Both the position numbers and the translations under genes were made by a program. A DNA stretch of 64,000 nt from Azadirachta indica (Eukaryota > Streptophyta > Magnoliopsida > Sapindales > Meliaceae): positions 14,294,363-14,358,362 of the forward strand of contig CM040449.1 in the NCBI GenBank assembly GCA_022749755.1. The letters run 5' to 3'. Shown here one piece after another: positions 47,641 to 60,973 of the stretch; position 1 is the stretch's first letter; every line of letters begins with the position of its first letter. Under the pieces are notes generated by a model. That model saw only the letters and a list, made by a program, of their open reading frames with translations. It was not told the origin of the DNA and searched no databases.

Positions 47641-48026
47641 CTTTTGAGTGAGACAAAAAATATACTTTTAACTGTTTATATTCTTAAGTATGATTTTAAC
47701 CTTAATGAAAAATAAATATTTGACCTTATTTAAAAATGTAGTTAAATTACTATTTTTAAGTGAGGTTAAATATATCCTTTTAAATAAAATAGAAATTGAA
47801 TACTCGAGAATTTGAAGAGAAAAGAGTTAGTGTAAAATTGGTTTTGTTAATTTTGGTTATGTGATAAGTTTGCAAAAAAATGTGATAGTTATTCTTTTAC
47901 ACAATTATGATTTTTTTTTTCTTCAAAAATTGGTTATAAAGGAAAAATTCGCTAAATTTTATCTCGTTAAAAACCAGCTTGGTTAGGGCTTAAGCTCAAG
48001 TGAATTACTGCCGAAAACAGAGGAAG
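47641..48026. other. Upstream region of TRM13
   Basis: AT-rich non-coding DNA. It should contain the TRM13 promoter; no element is assigned. Confidence 0.4.
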
Positions 48027-50929
48027 CATGGAGAACCGCTGCAAATTCTGGCTTCCCAAGAAGAACAGATACTGTGCAAACGCCCCTCTCAACGATTCTG
48101 TGTAATCTCTCTCTTTCTTTACTTCCCACTATAGTCTTGTTCAATCTGTCAATTCTCACATATCCTTTGTAATTTAATTCTTCAAGGTTCTGTGGAAATC
48201 ACAATCAGAGGTCTGACAATCAGTGGATCCCCTGCCCTATTGATTCTTCTCAGTAAATTCCTCTTACACTGCTTAATTATAGTTTTTGTGTCTAATTTGG
48301 TTGTTTTTTATCCGATTTCTAAAATGTTTTTGTTTCTTCCATTTGTTTTCTACAACTTGGCAGTTCTGTTCTTAAAGAAAACCTTGAAGGACATCTCAAG
48401 AGATGCCCACTATTGAAACAAGTTCAATCTTTGACTCTCCAGCCATTTTATCAGAAGGGCATCAATGCTGGTAAAGAAGATGACGTTGAACAATCGGGTG
48501 AAGTCACATCCGCAGTAGTCGAAGATAATGTTTACTCTGAAATGAAGAGGAATGCCGTTTATAGCATGACTGTAGCCGAGTTCTGTAACTTGATAAAAAA
48601 GATTGAGTCAATTCATGGTTTAATTTGTAATGGTATTCGCGATTCGTTTAAGATTCCGGAAGCCTGCAGCGTGTGGATTAATAGAGAAGTAGATAGGTAA
48701 TTAAGTTGAATTATGACCTGTATTTTATGTTGGGGTTATTTGAATTTGTGAGATAAGTTGATTTTTGGCAGGAAATTACCATTTCATGAGAAACATGTTA
48801 TGCAACAGGCATCGATCCTTGGAAACCTAGAAGAATTTGGGATGTTGAGGAACTCCCTTGGAATCAATGAGGATGATGCTGATGATGTATCTGCAGTTGT
48901 TGAGTTTGGAGCTGGGAGAGGGTACTTGACGCAAATGCTTGCAGACTGTTATGCCACCGAAAAGGTCTTTTTAGTTGAAAGAAAGTCATACAAGCTGAAG
49001 GTTAGTTGAGTTTTTACATTATTCATCTATGCAATATTATGGTTAGTTTTCATGTTGTTTTTTATTGGAGATTTCTTGAGCTCCTTGCTACTTTATTTTT
49101 AAAAATTCATTATTATTTACATCATGCTGATGCTAGGCTGATCGATCCTTGAGGCAGAAAGAGAGCTTGAAAATAGAACGGTTGAGAATTGACAGTAAGG
49201 TTTCTCGCAATCCTATTTTAGGGAATAATGCTTATAGTTATGTTAATCTCTAATAGTTCCAAATGTTCATTAGCTTTGTTGAAAATTATTGAATTAGATA
49301 TGTTGTTTAACACAACTTCTATTCTGGTTACTAAGGGTACAAAATTTGTGAACTTTTGAGCATTTTTCAAGCTACTTGTAGGCCCTTATAAAATTAGGAC
49401 TTTACATATTATTCTCACCATGCAGTGGGATCATGGAAAGCTTTATGTTCACAATCTACAACAGTGAAACATACGTCGTTTACACAAACTTTTATTATCT
49501 TTTTTTACTTATATTCACTGCAGTTTGTGGCATATTCACTTTCTGAAAAGTTACATGACATGGAAACATGTTTATGAATAATCTTAGTTTTCATTGCTTG
49601 ATAGCTTGTAAAACACTACATCTGCAGTTGAGGATTTGGACTTGAACGCTGTGGAGTCTTTAAGGGGAGTTCCTTTTCTGGCTATTGGTAAACATCTATG
49701 TGGTCCTGCAACAGGTAATTAATACCAAATTAAGTTGACCTGGAAGTTCGTTATCATGCATAAACCACTCAGTTGTATGAGATAATTCCACTGATTCATC
49801 AATTTCTATTTTCTTTTTCCCATTTATGCAAAACTATTGCTGCAGATTTGGCTCTAAGATGTTGCCTGACCAAACATTATACTCAAGATAATGTCGAACG
49901 ATGCAGTGGTAATGATTACATGAGAGGTCTTTCTATAGCAACATGTTGCCATCATCTTTGCCAATGGAAACACTACACAAGTAATAAAGTTTCCTTCCTT
50001 ACATACGAATAACAAGTTACCAACGTTGCGTAGATCATCTAATTATCGGCTGAACATGTTTCTTTCCCCTCCTTGCAGACAAAAAATTTATGTTAAATTT
50101 GGGGATCTCAAAGGAAGAATTTCATGCCATTACATGGTTTACCAGCTGGGCAGTAGATGCTGATCATGGTTCCGAACATCTTGATGTTACTGATAGCATA
50201 TTGCATCTAGAATCAATGTAATCTTCTGGAACTTATGTTTATTCAAATGCCTTTTTCTTTTTTGTTTGTTTGGGATCTCAACATGTACTTTGCTCCTTAC
50301 AAGTAGATAAAACTTTTTGTAACAGCTCAAAGTTCCAAAAACCAATAGATATTATCCGATTTGGGCACATAACCTATCACAGTTTGTTTTTGGGCTTGTT
50401 TTGTGATAGGTGCCTATTCTATTGTATTGGCCCCCTCGTGAAAATACGAAATCCAAAAAAGGGGGACAGATTATCACATCACACATCACTAGCAAGAGTG
50501 AGATTGGACGGGTTTTATGCCTTGGGTTCCTTTAATTAAGTAGACATTTTTTGGGTTACAAATTCTGAAAACAAACTCATGACAGACTATGTGCCTAAAA
50601 CAAATAATATCTACTTAGTTTTGGTCCTAGACTGTTGAACTATTTCTTACTCTCTTTCTTGGGTTTTTATCAATTATGCACTTCTATGTATGTTGTGCAG
50701 CAAGAAAGAAGAATGTGGCAAGCTTGCAGGAGGAGTCGAAGACGTTGTGAGGAATATGAAAGCAGTCGAAAGGGCAGTGTTAGGATTTATGTGCAAGCAA
50801 ATTATTGACATGGGGAGATTGATGTGGATGCGGGAACGAGGGTTAGAAGCAGAGCTTGTTAAGTATGTCCAACCAAGCATCTCCCCAGAAAACCATTTGC
50901 TGATCGCCAGAAATGCCAGTCTCTCCTAA
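48027..50929 (+). CDS. TRM13: tRNA 2'-O-methyltransferase TRM13
   Basis: Transfers a methyl group from SAM to the 2'-OH of nucleotide 4 in certain tRNAs (family knowledge). Nine exons: 48027-48101, 48187-48252, 48364-48696, 48772-49000, 49137-49194, 49628-49714, 49846-49980, 50079-50217, 50701-50929, about 449 residues; the first exon boundary may be off by one base. Visible: an N-terminal CCCH zinc finger (C5, C16, C27, H30), a U11-48K-type CHHC finger (C41, H47, H57, C61 in IPCPIDSSH...KRC), the SAM-binding motif VVEFGAGRGYLT at about 200-211, then GKHLCGPATDLAL and ATCCHHLCQW. The order and length fit full-length TRM13. Exon junctions keep phase and no stops appear. A hydrophobic frame at 48192-48416 is intron read-through. 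Confidence 0.93.
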
Positions 50930-50971
50930 GATGTCTTGATTTTTGTACTTCTATTTATATTTGAGGTTGTT

Positions 50972-51285
50972 AGATTAACAATTTTGCAGAAATATATCTT
51001 CACATTGTGAAGACACCACATTTATAAAAGAGCTGATGTTTGAGAAAAGTGAACCCAGGAGTTATTAATTTTGTTACTTCAGTAAGTTCAGTTGACTTTA
51101 GTGATATTGCCGAGTAATGTTGCAGTATAAGATTAACAATTTTGCAGAAATATATCGTCACATTGTGAAGACGCCACTTTTATAAAGGAGCTGATAGTAC
51201 GGAAAAGTGAACCCGGGAGTTATTAACTCCGTTACTTCAGTAAGTTCAGTTGACGTCAGTGATATTGTTGAGTAATGTTGCAGTG
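50972..51285. repeat. Tandem duplication, 158-bp period, two copies, downstream of TRM13
   Basis: The segment agattaacaattttgcagaaatatat...gagtaatgttgcagt occurs at 50972-51129 and again at 51130-51285 with few differences. It starts 43 bases after the TRM13 stop, so it probably lies in the 3' UTR or just beyond it. Confidence 0.85.
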
Positions 51286-52111
51286 AACAATTTTGGCATT
51301 TGTAAACGAGATCCCCATTTTAATGAACCTGTTTAATTTCTCCTTATTATATTTCATTATCTTCAATATTGTGTTAGACTGTTTTTGCATGCTAGTATCA
51401 AATTATTGTAAATGATAAAATCAGATTGATAGATTTATAGCATGTTACTCGGTTCGTTACTGCATTACAAAATTCGTTTTCATTTTATTGAGAACAGAAA
51501 AAAAAACGCATGTTCGGTTACTATTTTAAAAAAGGTTATAAAGCAGAAACGAGTTTTACACTTCCTATTCTTCAAAATATTCCCATTCAACGCATTGTAC
51601 AATTATTTTTAAAAAACAATTTTCGGAAATCATGATTTTCTTTTACAAGTAATCACGATGACCTGTTTTGACTCAACCATGCACCCACTCGTATATGATT
51701 AATTTGATAGTTAAAAGGTCACTTAACAGTAAATTATTTCATTCTTCAATAATTAACACTTAAAAAACCACATTTCGATTTGAAATGTATCCTTAATATT
51801 TGTAAACTTCATCTTTAGGTAGTAAGAGGTACCCGTTTGATCATAGATGCCAAAAAAGATCCATATTACCTGTTTGATCATAGATGTGAAAACAGATCCA
51901 TGTTTTTAGAAACTAATACTTCATAACATATAGTATTTGCTCAAGAATATATAGTAATTAGATTAGCCAGCTCAAAAATTGGCCATAGATTTCCAGTCAG
52001 AACAAATCATCCAAGGAATCCATTGTGATCTGTGAAGCAATCAATATGTAAATTTTTATCTAAATAGTACATAATATACAATTAGGTTTCACAAAAATTA
52101 TACTGAAACTT
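51286..52111. other. Convergent intergenic region between TRM13 and SOL1
   Basis: AT-rich, with no gene. It should hold the polyadenylation sites of both genes. A short direct repeat (cccgtttgatcatagatg / cctgtttgatcatagatg at 51832 and 51868) is present. Confidence 0.5.
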
Positions 52112-55100
52112 TCATACCATAACTGACCTTTTTGGTGACTGTCTGTGCTTTCCGATGGTGAATTTCATTCTTCTCTTTAATAAAAAGCAAAGGAAAGCTA
52201 AGATGATGATCAAAATCAAATAAACGTCCATGTGGAAACCCCAAAGAAACTCCAGCAGGATGGGTTTTCTGCCACTGTTGCAGTTGCAGTCGTCACATAT
52301 GCTTCGTAAAACACTCCCCTCACCTGTGACATCTGGGTCGAGGATAAAATCTACTGTTGTGGCCTTTTCTTCCAACCAGATAGAGGTGCACTTCGATTTG
52401 TGCCCAGGCACAGTGGCCATAACTGCAGTAACATTCCATATCAGAAAGAATAATAATTTAAGTCAGAAAATATTCATTAAAAGTAATCATATCATAGTAT
52501 TAATTCCACAAGTGTGGCTATGATTTAATATTGAAACCCAGTTCATATTTTTCCATGTATTCAGATTCCATAGATTTACAGTTAGTAATAAATTTTTCAT
52601 TCAAGGAAGAGAAGTTTCAATCAGCACTCCTCACTTAGCGGACATCAAACAATCTTTCACTGAGGTATACCATTCTGTTTTGTCAGTTTCACACTACTCT
52701 TGAAAATTTCCATGCACGTCTTGAATTTTTCAGAATTCATCTGACAGAGAACTTTAATTGATGTCAGTAACAAAAATCCAATACCTTCATACTTCTTGCC
52801 TGGTGCAAGCAAACGATGGTAATCAGCAAATGCTCTACCCGCTTCAACCTGTTGAACATAGTTAACAAAGTATAAAAAGCACATGTTAGGAAGAAGAAGA
52901 GACTGAGCAAACAGCCTTTTCATGAAAGCTTACCCAACAACTGACCCACCAAGAAGAATTATAAAAGAAAAAAGGATTTATTTACAAATTCAAATTCTGG
53001 AAAAGGAAAAACAAGACAAACAAAGGAATATTCTTAATGAATTCTCACTATCAATTTAGAAGAAGTTTTGATACTAAATAACAAGAAGAGCCAATAAGCA
53101 CTAACATCATTGCCCTTTTTAACGAGATAACAAGGAGATACTCAACTGACAAAAAAAAAAAATGAAGCAGCAGCATGCATATCTTAGCGCATTCCACAAA
53201 ATATATGTAAGTCATAATAATTGACAGAATCATTTTAATTCTGAGTTGTGTATCATCCACATTCTGCAGGTACTGACAGAAGGCACATTAAGGCTTTAAT
53301 AATAAACATCTAGCAGATCCAACTCCCATTAGGACAACCCATCATAGTATAAGGATTTCTATGAGAGATTGAATGAGAATAGGAATATTGACCTCTAATC
53401 TAGACCCTTCAACTGTTAATACTGCTATGAATGACCTAGACAGAACTTTTTTTTGTAGGATACATTGCACGAACTAAATCAGGCCAAAATTTTAGCATTT
53501 AAAATATCCTTTGCTAGCTAATACAACTGAAACCACCAAAGAAACAAAAAGCACGGATGAACCTTATTATGTTCATATGCTACATTGAGAAGTTTAAAAA
53601 TGCTCCATTCTATAAAGATATAGTTGTTTTTTCTGGCTCATAGCTTATGCATTATGAAGATAGAATTGACTTCACCAAACAACAAAATGCCAACTGTTGA
53701 ATTTTTTACTATTGCAGTTCCTAGAAATTTGTCTCATACATTAATAAATTTCACACCCAAATCAGTAGTTCTGGGGAAAGGGATGTTTCGTTAAAATGAA
53801 AGACAAGCACATTTATGGTATATGCATGTGTGTATATAATTATAAACATACCGTGTAATTTATTCCCTTGATTGTGATTGAGCCAGGTAATGGCTTTCTA
53901 CCATCCGATGAAAAGATCCTTCCATGAACTCCAGTCTAAAAATGTACATGCCATATAGATAAATGATTCCTCATTTAGTAAAATGTCAAAACACTTTCTT
54001 TGGCTTATATTAGAAATTTAAGATTATTGTCATCCATGTACCAATAAAATAATTTATTGCTACAAGAAAGATTATCTTTACAGCAGAAACAAATGTGAAG
54101 CCATTGTAGTAATTACTTTTTTCAGAGAGGCTAGAATGTAATTGCAAGAATGAAAAGAGTGAGAGAGATTGCAGAATTCTATATGAGAAACAAATATGGC
54201 AATAACCAAAGCTTACCTTCACAAGGCTCGCAACAAGATTAAGCATACTCATTTTGTTGTATTCCCAAATAGTAGGAAGCTGCATGCCAAGACCATAGGT
54301 TAAGTAAGATAGAGTTAAGAGAAAGTTATCATGCCAACTAAAAAAAATCTATGTACTATAACCTACAAACATGCAAGAAATATAAGATGGTGAAAGCAAA
54401 AGATTCAACTAACTATCAAATGTAAAATAATGATAATATAATAAATAAATAATTAATTAATTAGTAAAAGGCAACCTATTGATGGAGTAGCAAAATAATA
54501 AACAAGAGTAAAAAATGATCATAAGTGATCATATGTTAAAATTAGGATTTCAGTATATGTAGATATGTAAAAGAATGAGAATAGTGCAAAGAAGACAAGT
54601 GTAACCCTTAAAAGCTTTGCATATCAAAGATCACCACTAAAGACAGCAGGTAGGGCACCAATGTGGTGTCTCTATAATTATTATGATCAAATACAATGTT
54701 AAGGTTATTGAAAGAGCCCCCTAATCTATTGAAAACACAAATCAAATATTTTTCAATTCCAAATCTAATCTTCTCATGCACATACGACACAGGCAAGATG
54801 AGAGTTGTTTCATAATCCTACTTTAACTCTGCCCAAACATATTAGAGATAGAAAACATAGAATCTATTGATAATATGGAGCAATTTTTCATGCAAGATGA
54901 AATTTACTGGAAATCAAGAGATGGTAGAAACAGATTTCTTACCTCGTCAGCATTTGGCCATTTGTTGTCACTAATTTCCAAGGTCAATTCAAAACAGCCA
55001 CCATAAATATAATTCCAATCTTGCATGCCACCATATATTGGATACCTGCAGCAGGGCTTACGGTTGAATAATTGGTAGGCTTTAGGCAAGATATATAAAT

Positions 55101-58100
55101 GAATAAGAGAGTGAGAGAGAGTGAGAGAGTGAGAGAGAGAACTTGTAAATCTGATGAGTCTATAACTTAAATCACTGAGAATTAATGAAGTACATGCCAA
55201 TCCACTTCTCTAATATAACCTGGATAACTAATAATTTCAGTGTCATACCAAGAAGCTCCATTTGTAATCCCTCCTTGAAATTCTGTGCTCAAAGACATGT
55301 TGTAGTGGGAGTGACTATATACACTTGCTAGGAACCGGAAAGTTTCATCATCTGGACAGCCATAGTAATATCTCCTGAAATTGGTAAAAAGGAAGAGGTA
55401 AAAAAGGTCTTCAGGAAAATGCACCGATGGAATGTCCTCCAAGTTAATTTAATAAAACAGTTTTCCAGCCCAAAATTGTTTTAACTGTTCATAAAGCAAA
55501 ACATGCAAAGAATGACTCATATTTCAATAAACCAACACTCTAATCAGTAATTAGGTGTCATTATTATTTTGAAATAGAGACCATTTGAAGAACCAAACTT
55601 TTTCACTATCACAAAAATGAGAATACTGGAATCATCCCTTTGCAAATGACAAGAGGTTATATTATGGGCTAAGGCTAAGTCACTATAAATTCTCAACATG
55701 TACAAACAAGAAAAAAAAAAATAGACATAACTGAGTTACAGACTAGAAATGTTTACAACAGATGGATTAGAAGCTAAAGTTCAATGGCCAAATCTATAAA
55801 ATTAAACATTAATTTGGAAACACTGAATGAGTTCGACTAAACAAGGCCTAAACAATAGTAACCTAACCTAGTGTAGATAAATAAGCTCATAAGTTTATTA
55901 CAGACAAAAGTTTAAACAAATCTGCACGAAGCAAACAGGAAACCAAGGAAAATAAGGTAGGTGGCAGAAAATTTTAGCTATAAGTTAAAAAAGACTGAGC
56001 ATAAACTGTAGAATAATCACCTTCTATCTTGAGTGCCATCCCATGGATAATTTGCAACGAGTGCTCCCTGTGAGCAACAAAAGACATTATCAACGACTCT
56101 TATCTCTAAACATTATGCAATTCTTCTTCAACCAAAAAAACTTCCATGCCTGAAGGCTTATTGATTCTTGCATCAGACATATCAACATTCATAAGATATA
56201 AGTATATATCTCGGAATCAACTAGTATAATCAGTGGGTAAAAGAGATGTCAGCTAGATAGCCAGCCCATCTCCTAGTGTGTTATGATATTGAAGCTTGAG
56301 CAATCGTATATGAAGGCCAAAAGACCAACAACTGAGATACTTCTTTCCATGGGAATATTAGAACAATCATATACAAGGCTTTGAAAGCTATTTTGAGGCT
56401 ATTCCCAGGATACTAGTAACAAGTGGATATGCCATCTTGTCATGCAATCATACCTATTGCCTGCTTTCTCTGATTTGTGAATTATTGCTTTCTTTTATGT
56501 TTTTCTTTTTTTTTTTGGAATTTTGAAATTAAAGATGGAATTGTTAATTGTCAGAGTCCATTATGAAGTGGAACAGTCAGAAACCATCTAATAGTTCCAT
56601 GCATAATGAACTCTGAACAAGAACAAGCCAATGCAATTGACCAAGTTTTACTATCTTCCAGACTTCTGATGACATTTCAGTCTTCCATCATGAATGCTCA
56701 GTATAATGAACTTGTCAGCCTACCATCTTGGCACATGGCTTCCAAGTTCAATTAATGTGTTGCTCAACTCTCTTACACATTTTCTGTCATATTTGCGCTT
56801 ATAGCACCTTCTATTATTTTCTTTTCTTTTAATATAAGCAATTAAGAAGGGGGAGAGAAGAAGAAGACAGGAGAAACGAGACCAATAAGTTTTTTCTCAT
56901 ATTTACAGTATGTATGGGGGTGTTGCGCTCCTGCTTTAAGTATTTGGTAGACACATGCTTTTACTTAGCAGCTACTATTTATCACACCCTCCAACTAACA
57001 CCCCAACTCTAGTGACTTCATTGTAACATACTCTTAAACTTGTTCTTTTACAATTTATCTGAATTGATGTATTCCACTTCAGCAACAGTTCACAGTGAAC
57101 AATCTTCTGCCTACTAGTCATTAGCGGATTATATTGCTCAAAGGAACAACGTGCATGGATAGAAACAGCAACAGCATGTGCACTCCTTTACTAAGTTTAG
57201 AACTGAATAGGATAACAAATATTACCCCATGCAAACTAGCCGATGCTGTGAAATGTATCCGCTGCAACCAACTCATAATTGCTCTTGTTTCAGGTTGTTG
57301 AGCCTCCTCATGATTATTCATAGGAAAGAACTGTAGCAAAACACTAATCAATTTCTTTCTACATTAAACTAAAAAGAGTAAACCAAACAAAATATACCAT
57401 TCCCTTTACTCCATTACCCAAAAGAAACAGAGAAACAAATAAATCTAGCAAAAGAAAAGTAGTTGTGAATATCCTGCTATGATTTGAAGTCTGTCATCTG
57501 AACTGAATCTTGACCAGAACTTTGACCAGAACCAAGAACCTTATATAGATTTTTTTTTTTCTTGTTTTCTTACAGGAAACAAGAAAAGTTATATTAAAAG
57601 GTAAAAAGAAAAGTTATATTAAAAGGTAAAAAGAAGCCTTCAAGTCAAAAAAATTTTTTTCTACAAAATCAGATGAATGCTAGAGGGTAAGATATATTTC
57701 AATTTCTAAATCATATTAAATAAAAGAATACCAATGAAAGCTTGCATGGTTTGCAATTCCAGTACTAAGTTACATTCGAATGTAGAACGAGCACAGTTGA
57801 AATTTTTTAAATACTTAGTACGATTGTGGATAACGCAAGCATTCTTTAATATTTGAGAGAAATCATTTGAGAATGCAGGAATTTTCAAGTGGAGTTATTC
57901 ATATTTTTCCACAATTTAGGATATGAATCCCACTTGGGAAAGACCCCAGTTATTTAAATTGCTTTTGGAAGATGGGTTTCTAGATCGAGTTATACAAAAA
58001 CTATAAATGCCTAACTATTTTGTGCAAGAATTCTAGTTCAAAAGAGCCAAATCACTAATCATTTTAAGATTCCATTTGGTTTCCACGGCCATAGATGCAA

Positions 58101-60852
58101 GAAAACCAAAATCACCTGGTCACATTTATTTGAATTGGATTTGACAGTAATGAAGTTATGAAAAGTCACCTGGTCTGGAAAATCTCGATTGAGATCAATA
58201 TTGTTTGCATTACCACGCCTCTTGAGTACAAACCCATCTGGATTCATAGACGGTAATATATGAAGATGAACATTTTCTACAATCAATCTAGCCTGTAGCG
58301 AGCAAAGAATATTCCAGGATCCTGTTAGCATTCTGACAATACAGAAACTAAAGTCCATAAAACAATCATGTGTAACAAATGAGCTAGAAGTAAGTAGCTA
58401 ACAAATAAACAAAATTTTTAGATCAAGAAAGAAAATAAAAATAGCAACAAGTTGCAGCTTGGCTGCAACAGAACTAAGAATGTTAGTAAGAAAAATAACT
58501 TTTAGACCAATAATTAAGATGGCATGCAAAATAACAAAAGATAGAGCAAATTATGTTTTTCCAGGCCAGAAGGAAAAAGAAGAATAAAATCAACTCCAAC
58601 AAAAAGACTTCAGAAGTACCAATGGATCGTTTGCATGGTTATTACATATCCAGTTTGCAAGAAGCATCAGAAGCTCACGACCAACAGGTTCATCGCCATG
58701 CACATTTCCAATGAACTGCAATAGACAGCATTGAGTATTCCAAAATTGGAATACAAAAGTTTCTCAAAAACAGACATCAGAAAAATTAAATTATTATCAT
58801 ACATGCTACAAGTAGATGATGTTAGAAATAAATTTAAAAAGTAAACCGACAGTACACAGAATGTATAAGAAAAGACAATATCCTCCTAACTGGATAATAG
58901 AAATAGATCTATGCTTTGGATAATAGAACAGACCTGTTTTTGTTCCAATGACTTGTTTTACTTACCATGCTTATTATGTAGTTTTCTTATAGGGCAATAT
59001 TAGATCATAGCACATTCTAACTTTATGAACTTTACATAAAAAAAAAAACAGCAAACAGAAAATTTGTAAAGCATTGATCAAAGAGGTAATACCTTTAGGA
59101 AGAAAATATAAAGAATCCACCGGCACTTGGAATAGAAATCAAAAGGGCAACAGCACAGGGAAAAATATACATGCATGATTTTGACAAAAGACTTTATACA
59201 ATCAATTGAAAAGGTTAAAAAAAGCCAAATAATGTCAACAAAGGAAGGTCACATACTTTATAGCTGTCAATCAAGGTTTTGGGAACAGTGGAATAGAAGA
59301 ATGCAAGACATCGAAAAGCTTTTATGGTTGAATATGAGAGATATATAACAGTTGAGAATTCATCATTAGCCTTGGTAGTTTTACTTCCATATTTTAAGTT
59401 ATTCCACATTGTTAATCATTTTCAGGGATTTATTTTTCATTAGTTTAAAATAAAGAACTCAACACAAATAGTTAGCTTTACCCCAACATGGATATAACAC
59501 AAAATGTCTCCTCCAAAGGGCTAGCTGAGTGACTGAGCACTAAAAATGAACAATAGCTCAATAACTCGACAATAAATAAGTTAATCTCTTCACAGAGAAA
59601 TCAAATTAAACATACTCCATTAGGAGATATAAAGCCATATGTAATAGCCGTTAATGCTAACCCTTCTTTAATTCTTTTAAGATGTCCCAAATGCTTGACT
59701 GCCCGTTATAGGTCAAACTCATAATTTCATGATTTTTGATATCATAACATTGAAATATTCAAGTTGCATTTCCCTTTTCTTTTCCTTCACTCTGATGGGA
59801 GGCGCCTTATTTGAGCTGACATTTTTTAACAAAAATTGATGTCTGCATGCCATGCTAGGGCACAACCTCAAAGTATTCTAGCAACCAAAATTTTTTGACA
59901 TTTTATGGTCTTGCCTCAGACTGCCCTAGTTGACAGAAACCACGGCACCATTCCCTCTCCTGATAAATCTCCTTCCAAATCAAAGACATAACTACACACA
60001 AAGTTTCACACTGAGATGTTAAAAGTTTTATGTAAAAACTACCAATCAAGAGAATTTAAAACCAAACAATAGCATTCACCAGACCAAGTTAAACACAAAC
60101 ATTTTACACATAAATGATATATCCATTCACCTTGAACGCAGGTTCTGGCTCTTCCACCCCTGGCTTGTCTGAAATCTCTATCACCCACTGCACAAAATGT
60201 AGAAACAAACCCACTTAGCCACAAGTTTGTGCATTAAATTTGCAGCTATAAAACAAAAGGAGAGCTTGTAATTACCAATGGAAATCCATTGACACTCCTT
60301 CCAATACTAATCACCCAATTCGAAACCCCCTCAAAGAGAGAAACAACGCACAAGTTAACACTATGAATCACTAAAACATATACATAATATACCAATCATA
60401 AACTATAACCAAAAACATAAAAACACCTGTAAATCCTAGAAATATTATGACATCTCTGCCCAAACGCCTTAACAGCTTCCTCCAACTCCGCGTTAGTCAT
60501 GTACCCTTTAGCTTTATCAACACTATCTCACCAAACAACTTCATTAAACTAAACAATTACAATAATAATAATATTAATAATAACATTTGAAATAATTGTA
60601 CCTCGTTTGAAACTGATCCTCGTCCAATAAACGCCTTGATGAGCCTAATGAATCAGAAATCAAGGATCATTAATCGTAAAATGGACGTCAAAACAAGAAA
60701 AGTCAATGATTAGTACAACGTTAAAGCATATGTGTTAAAAAAAGACAACCTGAAAAGGAAGTAGAAGACGAGTTACGTTGACCGCCTCTGGCCAGAACAG
60801 ACGATAAATTGAGATAAAGAAGAAGACGAAGAAGAGAAGAAACAAGCTTCAT
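52112..60852 (-). CDS. SOL1: Zinc carboxypeptidase SOL1 (carboxypeptidase D-like, membrane-anchored)
   Basis: M14 metallocarboxypeptidase removing C-terminal Arg/Lys from secreted peptides; Arabidopsis SOL1 trims CLE19 precursor (family knowledge). Fifteen exons in phase: 60852-60750, 60644-60602, 60522-60427, 60306-60276, 60187-60131, 58715-58620, 58292-58170, 57330-57226, 56067-56021, 55374-55249, 55045-54943, 54279-54217, 53935-53852, 52848-52785, 52422-52112; 483 residues. Visible: signal peptide (1-22), FIGNVHGDEPVGRE with zinc ligands H116 and E119, SMNPDGF, NNIDLNRDFPDQ, ASLHGGALVANYP with third zinc ligand H217, FELTLEISDNKWP with catalytic Glu about 299, a transthyretin-like C-terminal domain, a transmembrane helix at about 445-462 and a basic cytoplasmic tail. 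No disruption seen. Confidence 0.94.
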
Positions 60853-60956
60853 TCTTACGTTTCTTTATTTGAAAATTAGACGAAGAACAGAAATGTAAGC
60901 TTTGAGTTTCTAAGTCTCTGATTTTCCTCAGTTACGGAGCGAGGAAGAAGCGTTTG

Positions 60957-60973
60957 CACGTGGAAAGCACGTG
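60957..60973. promoter_or_regulatory. Two G-box (CACGTG) motifs upstream of SOL1
   Basis: CACGTG occurs at 60957-60962 and again at 60968-60973, 105-121 bases upstream of the SOL1 start codon (which is at 60852 on the minus strand). G-boxes are binding sites for plant bZIP and bHLH factors; activity here is inferred from position only. Confidence 0.55.

Noticed and set aside
48192..48416. Hydrophobic 74-residue open frame overlapping TRM13
   Set aside because: It crosses TRM13 exon 2 and the following intron in the wrong frame; the TRM13 exon structure explains the region.
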